A stretch of 64,000 bases of DNA from Clostridium sp. (GTDB lineage Bacteria > Bacillota > Clostridia > Lachnospirales > Lachnospiraceae): assembly GCA_023664325.1 (NCBI GenBank), contig JAMPFS010000002.1:92280-156279 (forward strand), written 5' to 3'. The notes beneath the pieces were generated by a model that saw only the letters and a list, made by a program, of their open reading frames with translations, was not told the origin of the DNA and ran no database searches. The position numbers and the translations under genes were made by a program. Shown here one piece after another: positions 43,216-53,374 of this stretch. Every line of letters starts with the position of its first letter. The stretch's first letter is position 1.

Positions 43216-44586
43216 CTATACTCCTAATGCGAGTAAGTCACCGGCCAGATATAACGAACCTACACAAAATAAATACTGTTCATCAACGTGGCTTTTTGCG
43301 TATGTAAAGCCTGCTCTTATATTATCATAAACGGTAATCTTACTACCCGAAAAACGTCTAAATGCAGCTTCTACCACAGAAAGATCTGCGGCCCTGTCCC
43401 CATCATAACGAACAATGATAATCTCCTCAAAGAAGATCCTGCTAAGTCTTTGAATCATTGGTTCATAGTCTTTATCCTTAGAGACAGCAAATAATAGAAT
43501 CTTACGTTCCTGCCGGAACAATTCTTCTAATGTTTGGCAAAATGCTTCTATTGCTTCTTCATTATGCGCTCCATCTATATAAATATGAGGAGACACTTCC
43601 TGCATTCTGCAAGGCCATGTCATGCTGAGCAATCCTGCCCGTATGTTATCATATATATCTGTCAATCTGTAACCGGTATCCGTTCCCGTAAGACAATCTG
43701 TCCCCGGTGTTCCCTGTTCTGATTCCGAACCGGATTGCCAATCACAACATCTATAAGTCATATTAAACAGCAGTTCATATGCCTTCACCGCAAGAATTGC
43801 ATTCTCAATCTGGTAAAGTCCTGTTTTTCTGATTTGCAAACTGCTATATCTATAATAACCACTATCAAACAAAAAATCAATGGTTTTTTCCGTAATTTTT
43901 AATATTTTATACTGTTTTTTTTCGACAAGCTGCAATTTTGAGCCTGTTTTAGCTGCATAATCCCTAATTACGGCAGTTGCTGCATCCTTCCGATCAAAGT
44001 AAAGAACCGGAACGCCATTTTTGATAATTCCCGCTTTTTCACCTGCGATCTGTTCTATCGTATCCCCCAAAAACTGCATGTGGTCAAGCCCAATGGAAGT
44101 GATAATGCAAAGCGCCGGTTCTACCACATTTGTTGCATCAAGCCTTCCTCCCATTCCTGTTTCAAAAACAGCATAATCCACCTGCTGCTTTTTGAAATAG
44201 ATACACGCCATCAAAAATACAAATTCAAAAAAAGACGGATGCGCAATTCCCTGTTTTTGCGCAGCCAAAATACAATCCATTACCTCCTCAAAAACATCCA
44301 CAAAATCCTCATCCGAAATAATAGAATCATTAATGCGGATACGCTCATTGATCCTTACAAGATGAGGAGAAGTAAATACTCCCACACGGTATCCTGTTTT
44401 TTCTAAAACAGATGATAAAAACAGACAGGTAGATCCTTTCCCATTTGTGCCTGCCACATGGATCACCGGACAGTTTCTTTCAGGATGATTCATAATGTCC
44501 AATATTTGATTCAGATTATCTGTTCCAAGCTTTGCTGCGAACAAAGGAATTGATAATATATATTCTACACATTCCTGATACGTCAT
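43216..44586 (-). CDS. folC: folylpolyglutamate synthase/dihydrofolate synthase
   Basis: The protein is about 456 residues and adds glutamates to folates. It has the Mur-ligase-type ATP loop IHVAGTNGKGSTCLFLSS, VFTSPHLVRINERI, FETGMGGRLDATNVV and GLDHMQFLGDTIEQIAGEKAGI, and the C-terminal domain starts near PHIYIDGAHNEEAIEAF. A short variable insertion (about QSGSESEQGTPGTDCLTGTD) precedes that domain. The start is set at the ATG at 44586, with GGAG 6 nt upstream; the frame extends 29 codons further without support. It lies 96 bp after addA. Confidence 0.95.
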   Translation of the reverse strand: MTYQECVEYILSIPLFAAKLGTDNLNQILDIMNHPERNCPVIHVAGTNGKGSTCLFLSSVLEKTGYRVGVFTSPHLVRINERIRINDSIISDEDFVDVFEEVMDCILAAQKQGIAHPSFFEFVFLMACIYFKKQQVDYAVFETGMGGRLDATNVVEPALCIITSIGLDHMQFLGDTIEQIAGEKAGIIKNGVPVLYFDRKDAATAVIRDYAAKTGSKLQLVEKKQYKILKITEKTIDFLFDSGYYRYSSLQIRKTGLYQIENAILAVKAYELLFNMTYRCCDWQSGSESEQGTPGTDCLTGTDTGYRLTDIYDNIRAGLLSMTWPCRMQEVSPHIYIDGAHNEEAIEAFCQTLEELFRQERKILLFAVSKDKDYEPMIQRLSRIFFEEIIIVRYDGDRAADLSVVEAAFRRFSGSKITVYDNIRAGFTYAKSHVDEQYLFCVGSLYLAGDLLALGV

Positions 44587-44681
44587 TGTAATCTCCATTC
44601 TTTTTGTAGTCCATCCGCCGAAAGCCACCCCGCCGCAAACATGCATGCACGGCTCACCTTGAGCAGAAATCACCGGTGCCG

Positions 44682-47600
44682 CTATCTTACCTCTATTGCC
44701 TTATCCAGCGTGAAAGAATATATATATGACTCTGCCACCGGAAGCCCTGTCAACTGCTCTAACGTCTCCTTGTAATACCGTAGTTGGGTATGGTATCTTT
44801 TTACCAGAAATTCCTCCTGCCCGGGTCTTACATGATCGGTCTTATAATCAATTAAAATCAGTTTATCGCCCTCCCTGAAATACGCATCTATAATTCCCTG
44901 GACAATCACCGGATCATCATCTTTTCCGTTCAAAATTTTATTTGCAGGAACGCCGGTGACAAACTGTTTCTCCTTATAAAAATGCCCATCCTCCGCCGCC
45001 TTGCAGATGCGTTTTCCAAGCGGGGATGCCACCAATGCATACACCTTTTCGGCTGTGATAAATTCCCGTGTCTCTTCCGGTATCCTTCCCTCTTTTCGCA
45101 TCGCATCCAAACAGTCCAAAATCTGCTCTTTTGTCCTTGCATTTACAAAGTCAAACAGTTCCATCGTCTTATGCATCCATGTACCTTTTTCGGCTGCGTT
45201 CATCGGTATATCACCTGCAAGAAAATGCGGTATTGGCGGTGCATAATTTTCGATGGCGGCAACATCCCTTTTTATCACATCCGAAGGCTCGTAATCCGTC
45301 TCATAAATCCTTTTTATCTCTGTGACAGACAACTTCGCTTTCTGTCTCGTAATATCCATATGGCTATATTCCCAATCCAGATTACGGCACAGTTCTTCCT
45401 TCCATTTTGCGCCGGCTTCTTCCCATTTTTTGAATAGTCTGTCACGGTCCATTCTGCACTCCAAATCAGACTGTAAATGGCGTACCAATATGCTTTCAAA
45501 ATCATACACGTTTACCGTTAAGGATATCTCCGGTTTTGTGATGGCAACGGTTCTCTCATATTCTGCGGAAATAATATTCTCTCCCTTTTTATCCATACGT
45601 TTCCTCACATTCCCCATCGCAGATGCAAACACGTCATTGCGCATCAGACTCATCACAATCAGGTCCAGATAATTTCTTGCAGTATGAATATTTGCAAAAG
45701 AAAGCCTGTCCTCTTTTCTCTTTGCAATGTTCTCATATTTTTTCACCAGCGCCGGAACATCCGTGGTTACTCCCGTCATAATCAGCTTATCCTTCGCACG
45801 GGTTAAACCCACATAAAAAATACGGAGTTCCTCTGCAATGCTTTCCGTAACCATCAGTGCCGCCATCGCCTTGCGGACGAAGGAATCATTCCCGCACCGT
45901 TTGGCGGTATCCCGGTATTTTGCTCCCACAAAATAATCTGCATGAATAATAAGTGGAATCTTCGTATCCATCAGATTAAAATTTCTGCCCGTTCCTGCCA
46001 GAAATACAATCGGAAATTCCAAACCTTTACTCTTATGGATGCTCATAATCCGGACAACATCTTCGCCGCTTTCCATTCCGGGATCACCGCCGAGGGTAAT
46101 CGACTTCTTCTGTATCTTATCCACATACCTCAAAAAATCAAATACACTGCAAAATCCGTTCGTTCCACACTTTCTTGCCTCCTCGTAAAACAAATCCAGA
46201 TTGCGTATGCGCATCCCGCCCTCCGGCATGCTCTGCACATAGTAATAGTAGCCCTCCTGCCTGTATATGAAAGAAAGAATCTGGCTGATTCCTGCATAGT
46301 CCTGAAGCTTTTGCAGCCGCTCCATCAGACTGCACACATTCCTGCATTTATCCGCTAATTCCAAACGGATATAATCCGCATATTCTTCCAGATCCGGCAG
46401 CAGGAAATCTGCCTCTTTTCCATCTGCAAATTCCGCTAATTTCTGAATCACTTTATACAGTGCAAACTTTGTTTTTTCCTTCTTTTCCAATTCCCGTTTT
46501 AGCAGTATCAAAAGTGTTAAATCACCGTTGCTGCACTCACCAAAATAGCTGCGTAAAACTGCTGCCAGTTCCACATCATTATATGGGTTATCCAGCACCT
46601 TCAAAAGACTTAACAAAAGCCTCAGTTCCACCGTGTCAAAATAACCTTTTTCATTCTGAACCCGCACCGGGATTCCCTTTGCCATCAATATCTCACGAAA
46701 CACCTGCTGAAATACCGCCGGCGCCCGGAATAAAATTACGATATCACCATAGGTAGCATTGCGCAGTTTGCCTGTCTTATCATCCGCAATCTGTAATGGC
46801 GGCTGCCCGTTTTTTCCCAACAGTTCTTCCATCCGTTTTGCCACCATTGCAGCTTCTAATTCCAGCTTTCCGATATCCTCTAATTCCTCATCCAGATCTT
46901 CACTTTTCTCGCTGGTTCCGGCTTCATCCAAAGCACTTAAAAATTCAAAATTCCTGCTTTCCCCAATCAGTAATTCCACACTGTCATCTTCCACTTCCTG
47001 ATACTCTTTTCCAGGTACTAACGCCTCATCTTCCGTGTACTCGATTCCGCCTAAATCCCTGCCCATAATCTGATAAAACATATAGTTGATGCTCTCTAAT
47101 ATATTGGCGCGGCTTCGGAAATTATTCTTGAGCAACAGCTTTTGGCACATGCCTCCTTCCTCTGTCGGATAACTATGGTATTTCTCCATAAAAAGATCCG
47201 GACGCGCCATTCGGAAGCGATAGATACTCTGCTTCACATCCCCCACCATAAATATATTATTTCTGCCCTGTGGCACGGTTGACACACAGCTTAAAATAGC
47301 TTCCTGTAAATAATTGCTATCCTGATACTCATCAATCAAAATCTCCACAAAATTTTCGGACATTTCCCTGCCGATTGCGCTTGGCTGCGGGCTTCCTGCT
47401 TCATCATATCCTCCACATAACACCTGCAATGCAAAATGCTCCACATCACTAAACTCCAATATATTTTTTGCAAGCTTTTCCTGCATAAACTGCTGCCTGA
47501 ATACGTCCACAGCATCCAGCAATGATAGAAGCATTGGCGCCTGCTGCTGCATCTGGGAAAGCAGTTCATCCAAAGGAATCTCAAAAGCAGAAAGCAATGC

Positions 47601-48518
47601 CTTAATTTCCTTCTTATATCTCTCCCTGACCTTTTTGATTCCTTCTGCCATGTCTTCATCATATGTGCCTTTTTTGCCGCGCCCAATATTCGCAAATTTA
47701 CAGGATGCAAGTTCCGCAAACTGCACATAGCTTTGCGCTGCCATGATGCTGTCAACCAGCTCAATATCCGATTGTAATGCCTTCTCCATATACAAAGGCC
47801 CATCCACGCTTCTTACCTGCTCCAATGCAGATAATATCCTGATCCGGATTCCCTCTGCGCTGCTGTGCAGTTCTTCAAAATACTGCTTTACAACAGAAAG
47901 TTTATGAAAGCTTTCGTCCGTATGGACAAGTAATGCTTCTCTCGCCTGTCTCGTCCACTCATAAGGTCTTGGATAACTGGAACACACATCATATATCTTT
48001 AAAATATAATCCTCTATTTTTTCATCATTTTTATCCGCAGAGAATGCATCTGCAAATTCTACAAAATGCGGATTGTTTGCATAAAACTGCTCAATAACCC
48101 GTTCTAATACTTCCTCCCGCAAAAGACCGAGCTCGCCTGTATCACCGATGCGGATTCCCGGATCAATTCCCAACACATAAAAATGTTCCTTTACCACCTG
48201 GTAACAAAAACTGTCAATGGTTAAAATATTCGCTTGGTTAATATAATTCATCTGCTTCAGATAATGTTCATTGAAAGGTTCCTGCTCCAGCATTTTTTCA
48301 ATCGCCCCTGCAATCTTATCCCGCATCTGTGCCGCTGCCGCTTTGGTGAATGTCACGACTAAAAGCTGGTCTATATCAATCGGATTTTGTGTATCTGAAA
48401 TCATCCGGATAATCCGTTCCACCAAAACCGCAGTCTTACCGGATCCTGCCGCTGCGGATACTAATAAATTACAATTTCCGGAATGGATTATCTTTTGCTG
48501 GTCAACTGTCCAATTCAT
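44682..48518 (-). CDS. addA: AddA subunit of the AddAB helicase-nuclease
   Basis: The protein is 1,278 residues. It has UvrD-type helicase motifs (SAAAGSGKTAVLVERI; VDEYQDSN; KSKGLEFPIVFLAGTGRNFN; FYVGLTRAKDKL) and a C-terminal RecB-type nuclease with the metal and catalytic residues in GIIDAYFREGDKLILIDYKTDH. With AddB it resects double-strand breaks and recognises Chi. Its ATG overlaps the addB stop by 4 bp. Confidence 0.98.
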   Translation of the reverse strand: MNWTVDQQKIIHSGNCNLLVSAAAGSGKTAVLVERIIRMISDTQNPIDIDQLLVVTFTKAAAAQMRDKIAGAIEKMLEQEPFNEHYLKQMNYINQANILTIDSFCYQVVKEHFYVLGIDPGIRIGDTGELGLLREEVLERVIEQFYANNPHFVEFADAFSADKNDEKIEDYILKIYDVCSSYPRPYEWTRQAREALLVHTDESFHKLSVVKQYFEELHSSAEGIRIRILSALEQVRSVDGPLYMEKALQSDIELVDSIMAAQSYVQFAELASCKFANIGRGKKGTYDEDMAEGIKKVRERYKKEIKALLSAFEIPLDELLSQMQQQAPMLLSLLDAVDVFRQQFMQEKLAKNILEFSDVEHFALQVLCGGYDEAGSPQPSAIGREMSENFVEILIDEYQDSNYLQEAILSCVSTVPQGRNNIFMVGDVKQSIYRFRMARPDLFMEKYHSYPTEEGGMCQKLLLKNNFRSRANILESINYMFYQIMGRDLGGIEYTEDEALVPGKEYQEVEDDSVELLIGESRNFEFLSALDEAGTSEKSEDLDEELEDIGKLELEAAMVAKRMEELLGKNGQPPLQIADDKTGKLRNATYGDIVILFRAPAVFQQVFREILMAKGIPVRVQNEKGYFDTVELRLLLSLLKVLDNPYNDVELAAVLRSYFGECSNGDLTLLILLKRELEKKEKTKFALYKVIQKLAEFADGKEADFLLPDLEEYADYIRLELADKCRNVCSLMERLQKLQDYAGISQILSFIYRQEGYYYYVQSMPEGGMRIRNLDLFYEEARKCGTNGFCSVFDFLRYVDKIQKKSITLGGDPGMESGEDVVRIMSIHKSKGLEFPIVFLAGTGRNFNLMDTKIPLIIHADYFVGAKYRDTAKRCGNDSFVRKAMAALMVTESIAEELRIFYVGLTRAKDKLIMTGVTTDVPALVKKYENIAKRKEDRLSFANIHTARNYLDLIVMSLMRNDVFASAMGNVRKRMDKKGENIISAEYERTVAITKPEISLTVNVYDFESILVRHLQSDLECRMDRDRLFKKWEEAGAKWKEELCRNLDWEYSHMDITRQKAKLSVTEIKRIYETDYEPSDVIKRDVAAIENYAPPIPHFLAGDIPMNAAEKGTWMHKTMELFDFVNARTKEQILDCLDAMRKEGRIPEETREFITAEKVYALVASPLGKRICKAAEDGHFYKEKQFVTGVPANKILNGKDDDPVIVQGIIDAYFREGDKLILIDYKTDHVRPGQEEFLVKRYHTQLRYYKETLEQLTGLPVAESYIYSFTLDKAIEVR

Positions 48519-51500
48519 GACTCTTCACCTTCTTCCTGCCCTGTTTTGTATGTATGATCCGATGCCTTTTCAAATGGCTTTTCCCCTGCATGGCCGGTTT
48601 CGTTTTGCAGGATCTTTTCCTTTGCTTCCGCCTTACTCATCTGCGGCGCAATTTTATATGCGTTGCCTCCCAAACCCGGTTCAAACCGACAGATACTTTG
48701 GTAATCACATAGATTGCATGGACTGCTAAGTTCTCCTTTTTCCGGATCCATTGAAATCCTGCCCGCTACGATATCATTTCCAATATCTATCATCTTCCCT
48801 CTGACAAAGCGTGAAATAGCCATAAGTTCCTCCTCTGTCACCAGGGATGCATTTCTCGAATCCAAACTGCCATCCTTTTTGTAGCGCACAGGCGTGACAA
48901 GTCCGGTTAAGCCATCCATCAATTCACGGCTTATCTCATCCTCATTTACAAGTCCGGCAAGGCGGTTTTCCTCGATACGCCCCTTTTCAAGCTGTTCCTC
49001 ATTACCCGCTTCAATAATGGGATCATGGATGTGATAATAATACATGCCTGTGGGAATAATCTTTTTCTCCGGATATTGTCTTTGCAGCAGTTCTAACATG
49101 ACATTCATATACACGGTAAGCTGAAGCTGTCTGCCCTCGTACATTTTAAGATAATCTATGTCCTTTGCGCCGGACTTATAGTCAATCACTTTGACGTAAA
49201 CCGCATCTTCCGTCTCCTTCAAATCCACACGGTCTACAATACCGCTCATCTCCATCCGCACGCCTTCCGACAGTGCCATATCAATATAAGATAATTTTTG
49301 ATCCGGTGAAAATTTTTCCTCAAAAAAGGCAGGATTCATATTCCCCACGGATAAATGGCGGCACAGATTTTCTATGCTTCGCTTGGCAATCCTGATGAAT
49401 ACCTCCAACTGATGACGTCTTCGGAAACTGCTGTCAAAAATTGTCTCATTTTCCTCCTTTGCCGCCTCCTTTGTAAACTCCTCCACCCTGGCATCCCGTT
49501 CCTCTTTGGGGAGTGTTTCCGGATCAATATGGGAATCTTTGAGCCATGTAAAAAATTTCTCCATGACGGCATGCAGAATCGTTCCAATATTGTTTGACTC
49601 CACACTGTACTCCTCACGTTTTTGCAGTTTTAAACCATACCTTAAAAAAAACTGGTACGCACAGCCTGCATAAGCCTCTAACCTGGAAACACTGTGTATC
49701 ATATGTTCCCCATACAGCTTGCGGGCAAGCTCCCTTGCTAAAACACTCTCCTGATTCTCATAAAAATATCCCTGTAAAATCCTTTGAAACTCCTTTGGAT
49801 ATTTTTCTTTCATCACCTGTAAAATACCTGCATCTTCCATGCTTTCACCGGACAAAGAAACCGCAAAATCCGATATGAGCGCATCACCGGTAACCGGCAG
49901 CATATCCGCTTTCCGGCATGACGTTTTTTCCACACAATTATGCGGAAAGATGCTTTTTATCCGATCCACAAAATAAGATGGATGCATGGCTCCGAAGGAG
50001 GAATCCTCTTCCCGGAATAACAGGAACAATTTTTCTGAAGGCTGTGTCACTTGCAGATACAGATAAAACTGCTGTAAAAACATATCTTCCTTACTGTCAG
50101 GAGCAAGGCTTATCTGCATATCTTTTAACTGCTGCCGGTCTTTATCCACTAAAATTCCGGTATTGCTGCGGCCCTTCGGCAGCACCCCTTCATTCATTCC
50201 CGCCACAAACAAAATCTTAATATGATGGAGCCTTGTCCGCTCCATATCCCCAACAGTAACCTGATCTAAGGTGGACGGAATCATGCCCAGATTCATATCA
50301 TGAACGCCTGCCAATAACATCTCTGTAAAGGCATCCCGCTCAATCTCATCCCCACCTAAAATATCCATTGTCTTATCCAAAACCGAGATAAATTTGTCAT
50401 ATACCTGTGCATATGCTCTCGCTTCCCTAAGCTTTCCTTCCTCCTCCAGCAAAAGACTTTTTGCGTATAATTTTTCCGGTATTTTATTGGTTGACATAAA
50501 ATTGTACAATGCCGTAATATACTCCCTTGCATAAGCTTTCTTTTCGCACAAAACCGGTATCACCGGCTGTAAGATATCCATCACTTTTCTGCGTGCTGCA
50601 TTGATTCCATGAAAGCCTTTTACACCGCCCTTCAATGTGGTCTCCCACCATTTTTTTCCTCTTATTCCATACTTGATGACGAAGTTCTCCAGCTCATAAA
50701 TCTGTTCCGGTTCCAGATCAAAAAATCCGGTCTTTAATAATGCAAATACACTCTCGTATGAAAAATCCAAACGGAATATATCGGCTAACAAAGTTATCAT
50801 CTCCACGATAGGATTATGAGACATCGGCTCGCTATAATCCAGGAAATACGGTACTTTCTGCATCTCCATTGCCTGCTTCCATATCTCACTTTCCTGTTGC
50901 ATGTCTCCGGTTATAACTGCAAAATCCGAATAGCGGTATCCCTGCTTCATGACATATTCCTGTATGGTTCTGGCAATAAAAGATGCCTCCTCCCCCGCAT
51001 TTTTTGCCGCAAAAATTTGGAGTTCCTCACAGTGTCTGTCAAATGCCCTGACCGGAAAACGAAACAACTGCCGTTCCAGATGCAAGAGTCCCTCCGCTCC
51101 TTCCATCCGATGATTTTTTCTTAATCCGATATGCGGCAAAACCGTTACATTGTTATCCTGTGCAAGTTTACATAATCTATCGACAGACTGCTTGCCCAGA
51201 GCAAATAATCCCTGCTCGTGATAGTCATTTTCCCCAAACAGATTCTCGTCCATTGTAAAGGAAAAATACAGATTGCAGCCAAGCTTCATCAACTCTTCCA
51301 CCACGCCATACTGCACGGGAGTAAATCCGGTATAACCGTCAAAATAAATCTCTGCCCGGGAAAGAATTTGCGAATCATGCGCAACTTCCTTAAGCAGGGA
51401 TAAAATCTGCTCGGTCACCATATAAGAACCCCGCATGGCTTCATTGAACGCATGCAGGAGAAGTCTTAAATCGGACAGCTTGTGATACAGACTCTTTTGG

Positions 51501-51943
51501 GTACTCAGATTCCCAATGACCTGCATAAGCAGTTCCTCTGTGACCTGATACTGGTAAAACTCTGACAGAACCGACTTTACTTCATCTACAAAGCCCTGCT
51601 TGCCAAGCATGGAACCATAATAGGAAAGTTCCTTTTCATGCTCCTTCAAAAGCTTCATAATTAACATACTCTTACCATAATCATCTAAAATGTCATTCGT
51701 ATGTACATTCAATTCATCAAATACTTTAAATGCAAGCCTGGTAAAGCTGAGAATCGAAATATCCATCGTGCCGCCTTTCGGATGGATGGTTACCATGTCC
51801 TTCTCTGCCGCCATATTAGCCTGCTCCGGCAGCATAAAAATGACAGGCGCATGCCCCTCCCTCCTCGTGGCATTTATCATCTGTTCATATATATATGTTG
51901 TCTTGCCAGTTCCACTGGCGCCAAGAATAAACTGTATTGACAT
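48515..51943 (-). CDS. addB: AddB subunit of the AddAB helicase-nuclease
   Basis: The protein is 1,142 residues. The N-terminal Walker A is LGASGTGKTTYIYEQM. The C-terminal nuclease has VIDYKSGAKD and is framed by the iron-sulfur cysteines (YAGCAYQFFLRYGL and CNLCDYQSICRFE). It scans for Chi and nicks the second strand. A 50-residue charged tail follows the last cysteine. AAGGAG precedes the ATG. It is first in addB-addA-folC. Confidence 0.98.
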   Translation of the reverse strand: MSIQFILGASGTGKTTYIYEQMINATRREGHAPVIFMLPEQANMAAEKDMVTIHPKGGTMDISILSFTRLAFKVFDELNVHTNDILDDYGKSMLIMKLLKEHEKELSYYGSMLGKQGFVDEVKSVLSEFYQYQVTEELLMQVIGNLSTQKSLYHKLSDLRLLLHAFNEAMRGSYMVTEQILSLLKEVAHDSQILSRAEIYFDGYTGFTPVQYGVVEELMKLGCNLYFSFTMDENLFGENDYHEQGLFALGKQSVDRLCKLAQDNNVTVLPHIGLRKNHRMEGAEGLLHLERQLFRFPVRAFDRHCEELQIFAAKNAGEEASFIARTIQEYVMKQGYRYSDFAVITGDMQQESEIWKQAMEMQKVPYFLDYSEPMSHNPIVEMITLLADIFRLDFSYESVFALLKTGFFDLEPEQIYELENFVIKYGIRGKKWWETTLKGGVKGFHGINAARRKVMDILQPVIPVLCEKKAYAREYITALYNFMSTNKIPEKLYAKSLLLEEEGKLREARAYAQVYDKFISVLDKTMDILGGDEIERDAFTEMLLAGVHDMNLGMIPSTLDQVTVGDMERTRLHHIKILFVAGMNEGVLPKGRSNTGILVDKDRQQLKDMQISLAPDSKEDMFLQQFYLYLQVTQPSEKLFLLFREEDSSFGAMHPSYFVDRIKSIFPHNCVEKTSCRKADMLPVTGDALISDFAVSLSGESMEDAGILQVMKEKYPKEFQRILQGYFYENQESVLARELARKLYGEHMIHSVSRLEAYAGCAYQFFLRYGLKLQKREEYSVESNNIGTILHAVMEKFFTWLKDSHIDPETLPKEERDARVEEFTKEAAKEENETIFDSSFRRRHQLEVFIRIAKRSIENLCRHLSVGNMNPAFFEEKFSPDQKLSYIDMALSEGVRMEMSGIVDRVDLKETEDAVYVKVIDYKSGAKDIDYLKMYEGRQLQLTVYMNVMLELLQRQYPEKKIIPTGMYYYHIHDPIIEAGNEEQLEKGRIEENRLAGLVNEDEISRELMDGLTGLVTPVRYKKDGSLDSRNASLVTEEELMAISRFVRGKMIDIGNDIVAGRISMDPEKGELSSPCNLCDYQSICRFEPGLGGNAYKIAPQMSKAEAKEKILQNETGHAGEKPFEKASDHTYKTGQEEGEES

Positions 51944-52013
51944 AATCTTCTCCTTATCATGAAGTTACGCTTTTGCTGATTATATGTTACCATAAATAAC
52001 ACCATACTACAAA

Positions 52014-52029
52014 AACAAAAATTTTTGTT
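52014..52029. promoter_or_regulatory. 16-bp perfect palindrome between divergent genes
   Basis: AACAAAAATTTTTGTT is fully self-complementary, between addB and the divergent small membrane protein gene. It could be an operator or just an AT-rich curved element. Confidence 0.35.
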
Positions 52030-52038
52030 CTAAATTTC

Positions 52039-52081
52039 ATTCCTCCTGCATATCTTTTTATTAACAATCAGCAGGAGGAAT
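52039..52081 (+). promoter_or_regulatory. perfect 11-bp stem enclosing the RBS of the next gene
   Basis: ATTCCTCCTGC (52039-52049) pairs with GCAGGAGGAAT (52071-52081), which contains the GGAGG ribosome binding site. The loop is 21 nt. If transcription starts upstream, the site would be occluded. Confidence 0.5.
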
Positions 52082-52084
52082 CAT

Positions 52085-52519
52085 ATGGGCGCACAGACAA
52101 AAATCGTAGTCATAAAAGCGAAAGAGATCATTTATACCGGAATTTTTCTTGTTCTAGGAATTGTAATGATTGTCTTACTATTTTGTATGTTCGGAAAGAA
52201 TAAAGGAAGCGAGAGTAAGGCTGCCGGTAAATTTGTTCCTGGTGTATATTCCTCAACCATCACACTCGGCGAAAGCACCTTAAATGTAGCTGTAACCGTA
52301 GATGCCGAAACCATCAGCGGCGTCTCCATTGAAAATCTGGATGAAACAGTCACCACCATGTATCCACTTCTGGAGCCGGCCTTAAATGAAATCAACAGCC
52401 AGATTTCCGTGGTAGACAGTGTCGATGATATCACCTACTCGAAGGAAAATCAATATACATATATCATATTAAATCAGGCTATCAAAAATGCATTGGAGCA
52501 GGCAGAAATAACAGAATAG
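52085..52519 (+). CDS. small membrane-anchored protein, FMN-binding-like pattern
   Basis: The protein is 144 residues. One N-terminal membrane helix (IIYTGIFLVLGIVMIVLLFCMFG) is followed by a linker and an external domain whose GVYSSTITLGESTLNVAVTVDAETISGVSIENLDET resembles the GxYxGxA...GG.I.V.VTV..g.I..I.v strands of FMN-binding (RnfG/NqrC-type) domains, without the threonine flavinylation motif. The function is unknown. GGAGG is 6 nt before the ATG and is enclosed in a perfect inverted repeat (see 52039-52081). Confidence 0.75.
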   Translation: MGAQTKIVVIKAKEIIYTGIFLVLGIVMIVLLFCMFGKNKGSESKAAGKFVPGVYSSTITLGESTLNVAVTVDAETISGVSIENLDETVTTMYPLLEPALNEINSQISVVDSVDDITYSKENQYTYIILNQAIKNALEQAEITE

Positions 52520-52543
52520 AATCTGCAATCCCCTAACCCATAG

Positions 52544-52585
52544 AAAAAGACTCTGTGTGGCAAGATTTTTTAACCACATAGAGTC
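52544..52585 (-). terminator. terminator after the beta-helix acyltransferase gene
   Basis: GACTCTGTGTGG pairs with CCACATAGAGTC (11 of 12). The minus strand continues TTTTTCT. It also lies 24 bp past the convergent small membrane gene and may serve both. Confidence 0.7.
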
Positions 52586-52613
52586 CTTCTGCGTTTATCT
52601 GAAACCGATAAAA

Positions 52614-53285
52614 TCACATCTGCTTCGGCACAATATTTCCTTTTTCTTTATAAATGGAATGTGCCGGAACCACTCCTCTTACCATGCTGACCGGATATAC
52701 ATTGGAATCCTCACAAACCACCGTTCCCGGATTCAACACGGAATTGCATCCAATCTCCACATGGTCACCAAGCATAGCGCCAAACTTTTTAAGCCCTGTA
52801 TCCATGTCATACCCCTCTCCTTTTACATGGACAGGCGTCTTATCTGCTTTTACATTTGAGGTGATTGAACCTGCTCCCATATGGGAATAAAATCCCAGTA
52901 CAGAATCCCCTACATAATTATAATGCGGAACCTGCACATGATTAAATAAAATCACATTCTTAAGCTCCGTGGAATTTCCAACCACACAATCATTTCCAAC
53001 TAATGCATTTCCACGGATAAAGGCTCCCGGACGCACCTCGGTACGCTCTCCAATGATGCATGGGCCTGCAATATAATGATTCGGATAAAGCTTTGCTGAT
53101 TTGGCAATCCAGACATTTTCTTCCCGTTCTTCATAAAGGTCGGCAGGAAGCGTTTTGCCAATCTCTTTAATAAAATCCCCAATCTTTGGCAGCGCCTCCC
53201 ACGGATAAGTCAGACCTTCCAATAACGGTTTTGCCAAAGTCTCCTCTAATGTATATAACTCCTTGATTGTAATCTGTGTTTGCAT
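52614..53285 (-). CDS. left-handed beta-helix acyltransferase/GlmU C-terminal-like protein
   Basis: The protein is 223 residues. A helical N-terminus is followed by hexapeptide repeats forming a left-handed beta helix (VWIAKSAKLYPNHYIAGPCIIGERTEVRPGAFIRGNALVGNDCVVGNSTELKNVILFNHVQVPHYNYVGDSVLG...). NPGTVVCEDSNVYP is a late repeat. It resembles the acetyltransferase half of GlmU but lacks any uridylyltransferase domain. Acyl or nucleotide-sugar substrate unknown. GGGAGGG precedes the ATG. Confidence 0.82.
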   Translation of the reverse strand: MQTQITIKELYTLEETLAKPLLEGLTYPWEALPKIGDFIKEIGKTLPADLYEEREENVWIAKSAKLYPNHYIAGPCIIGERTEVRPGAFIRGNALVGNDCVVGNSTELKNVILFNHVQVPHYNYVGDSVLGFYSHMGAGSITSNVKADKTPVHVKGEGYDMDTGLKKFGAMLGDHVEIGCNSVLNPGTVVCEDSNVYPVSMVRGVVPAHSIYKEKGNIVPKQM

Positions 53286-53374
53286 ATGATATTTCCCTCC
53301 CTTTGACTATTTCCCCTGCGGGAAATACATCCTGATTCCTTTCTGTTTATGATACTGCATTTTTTCCAAAAGCA

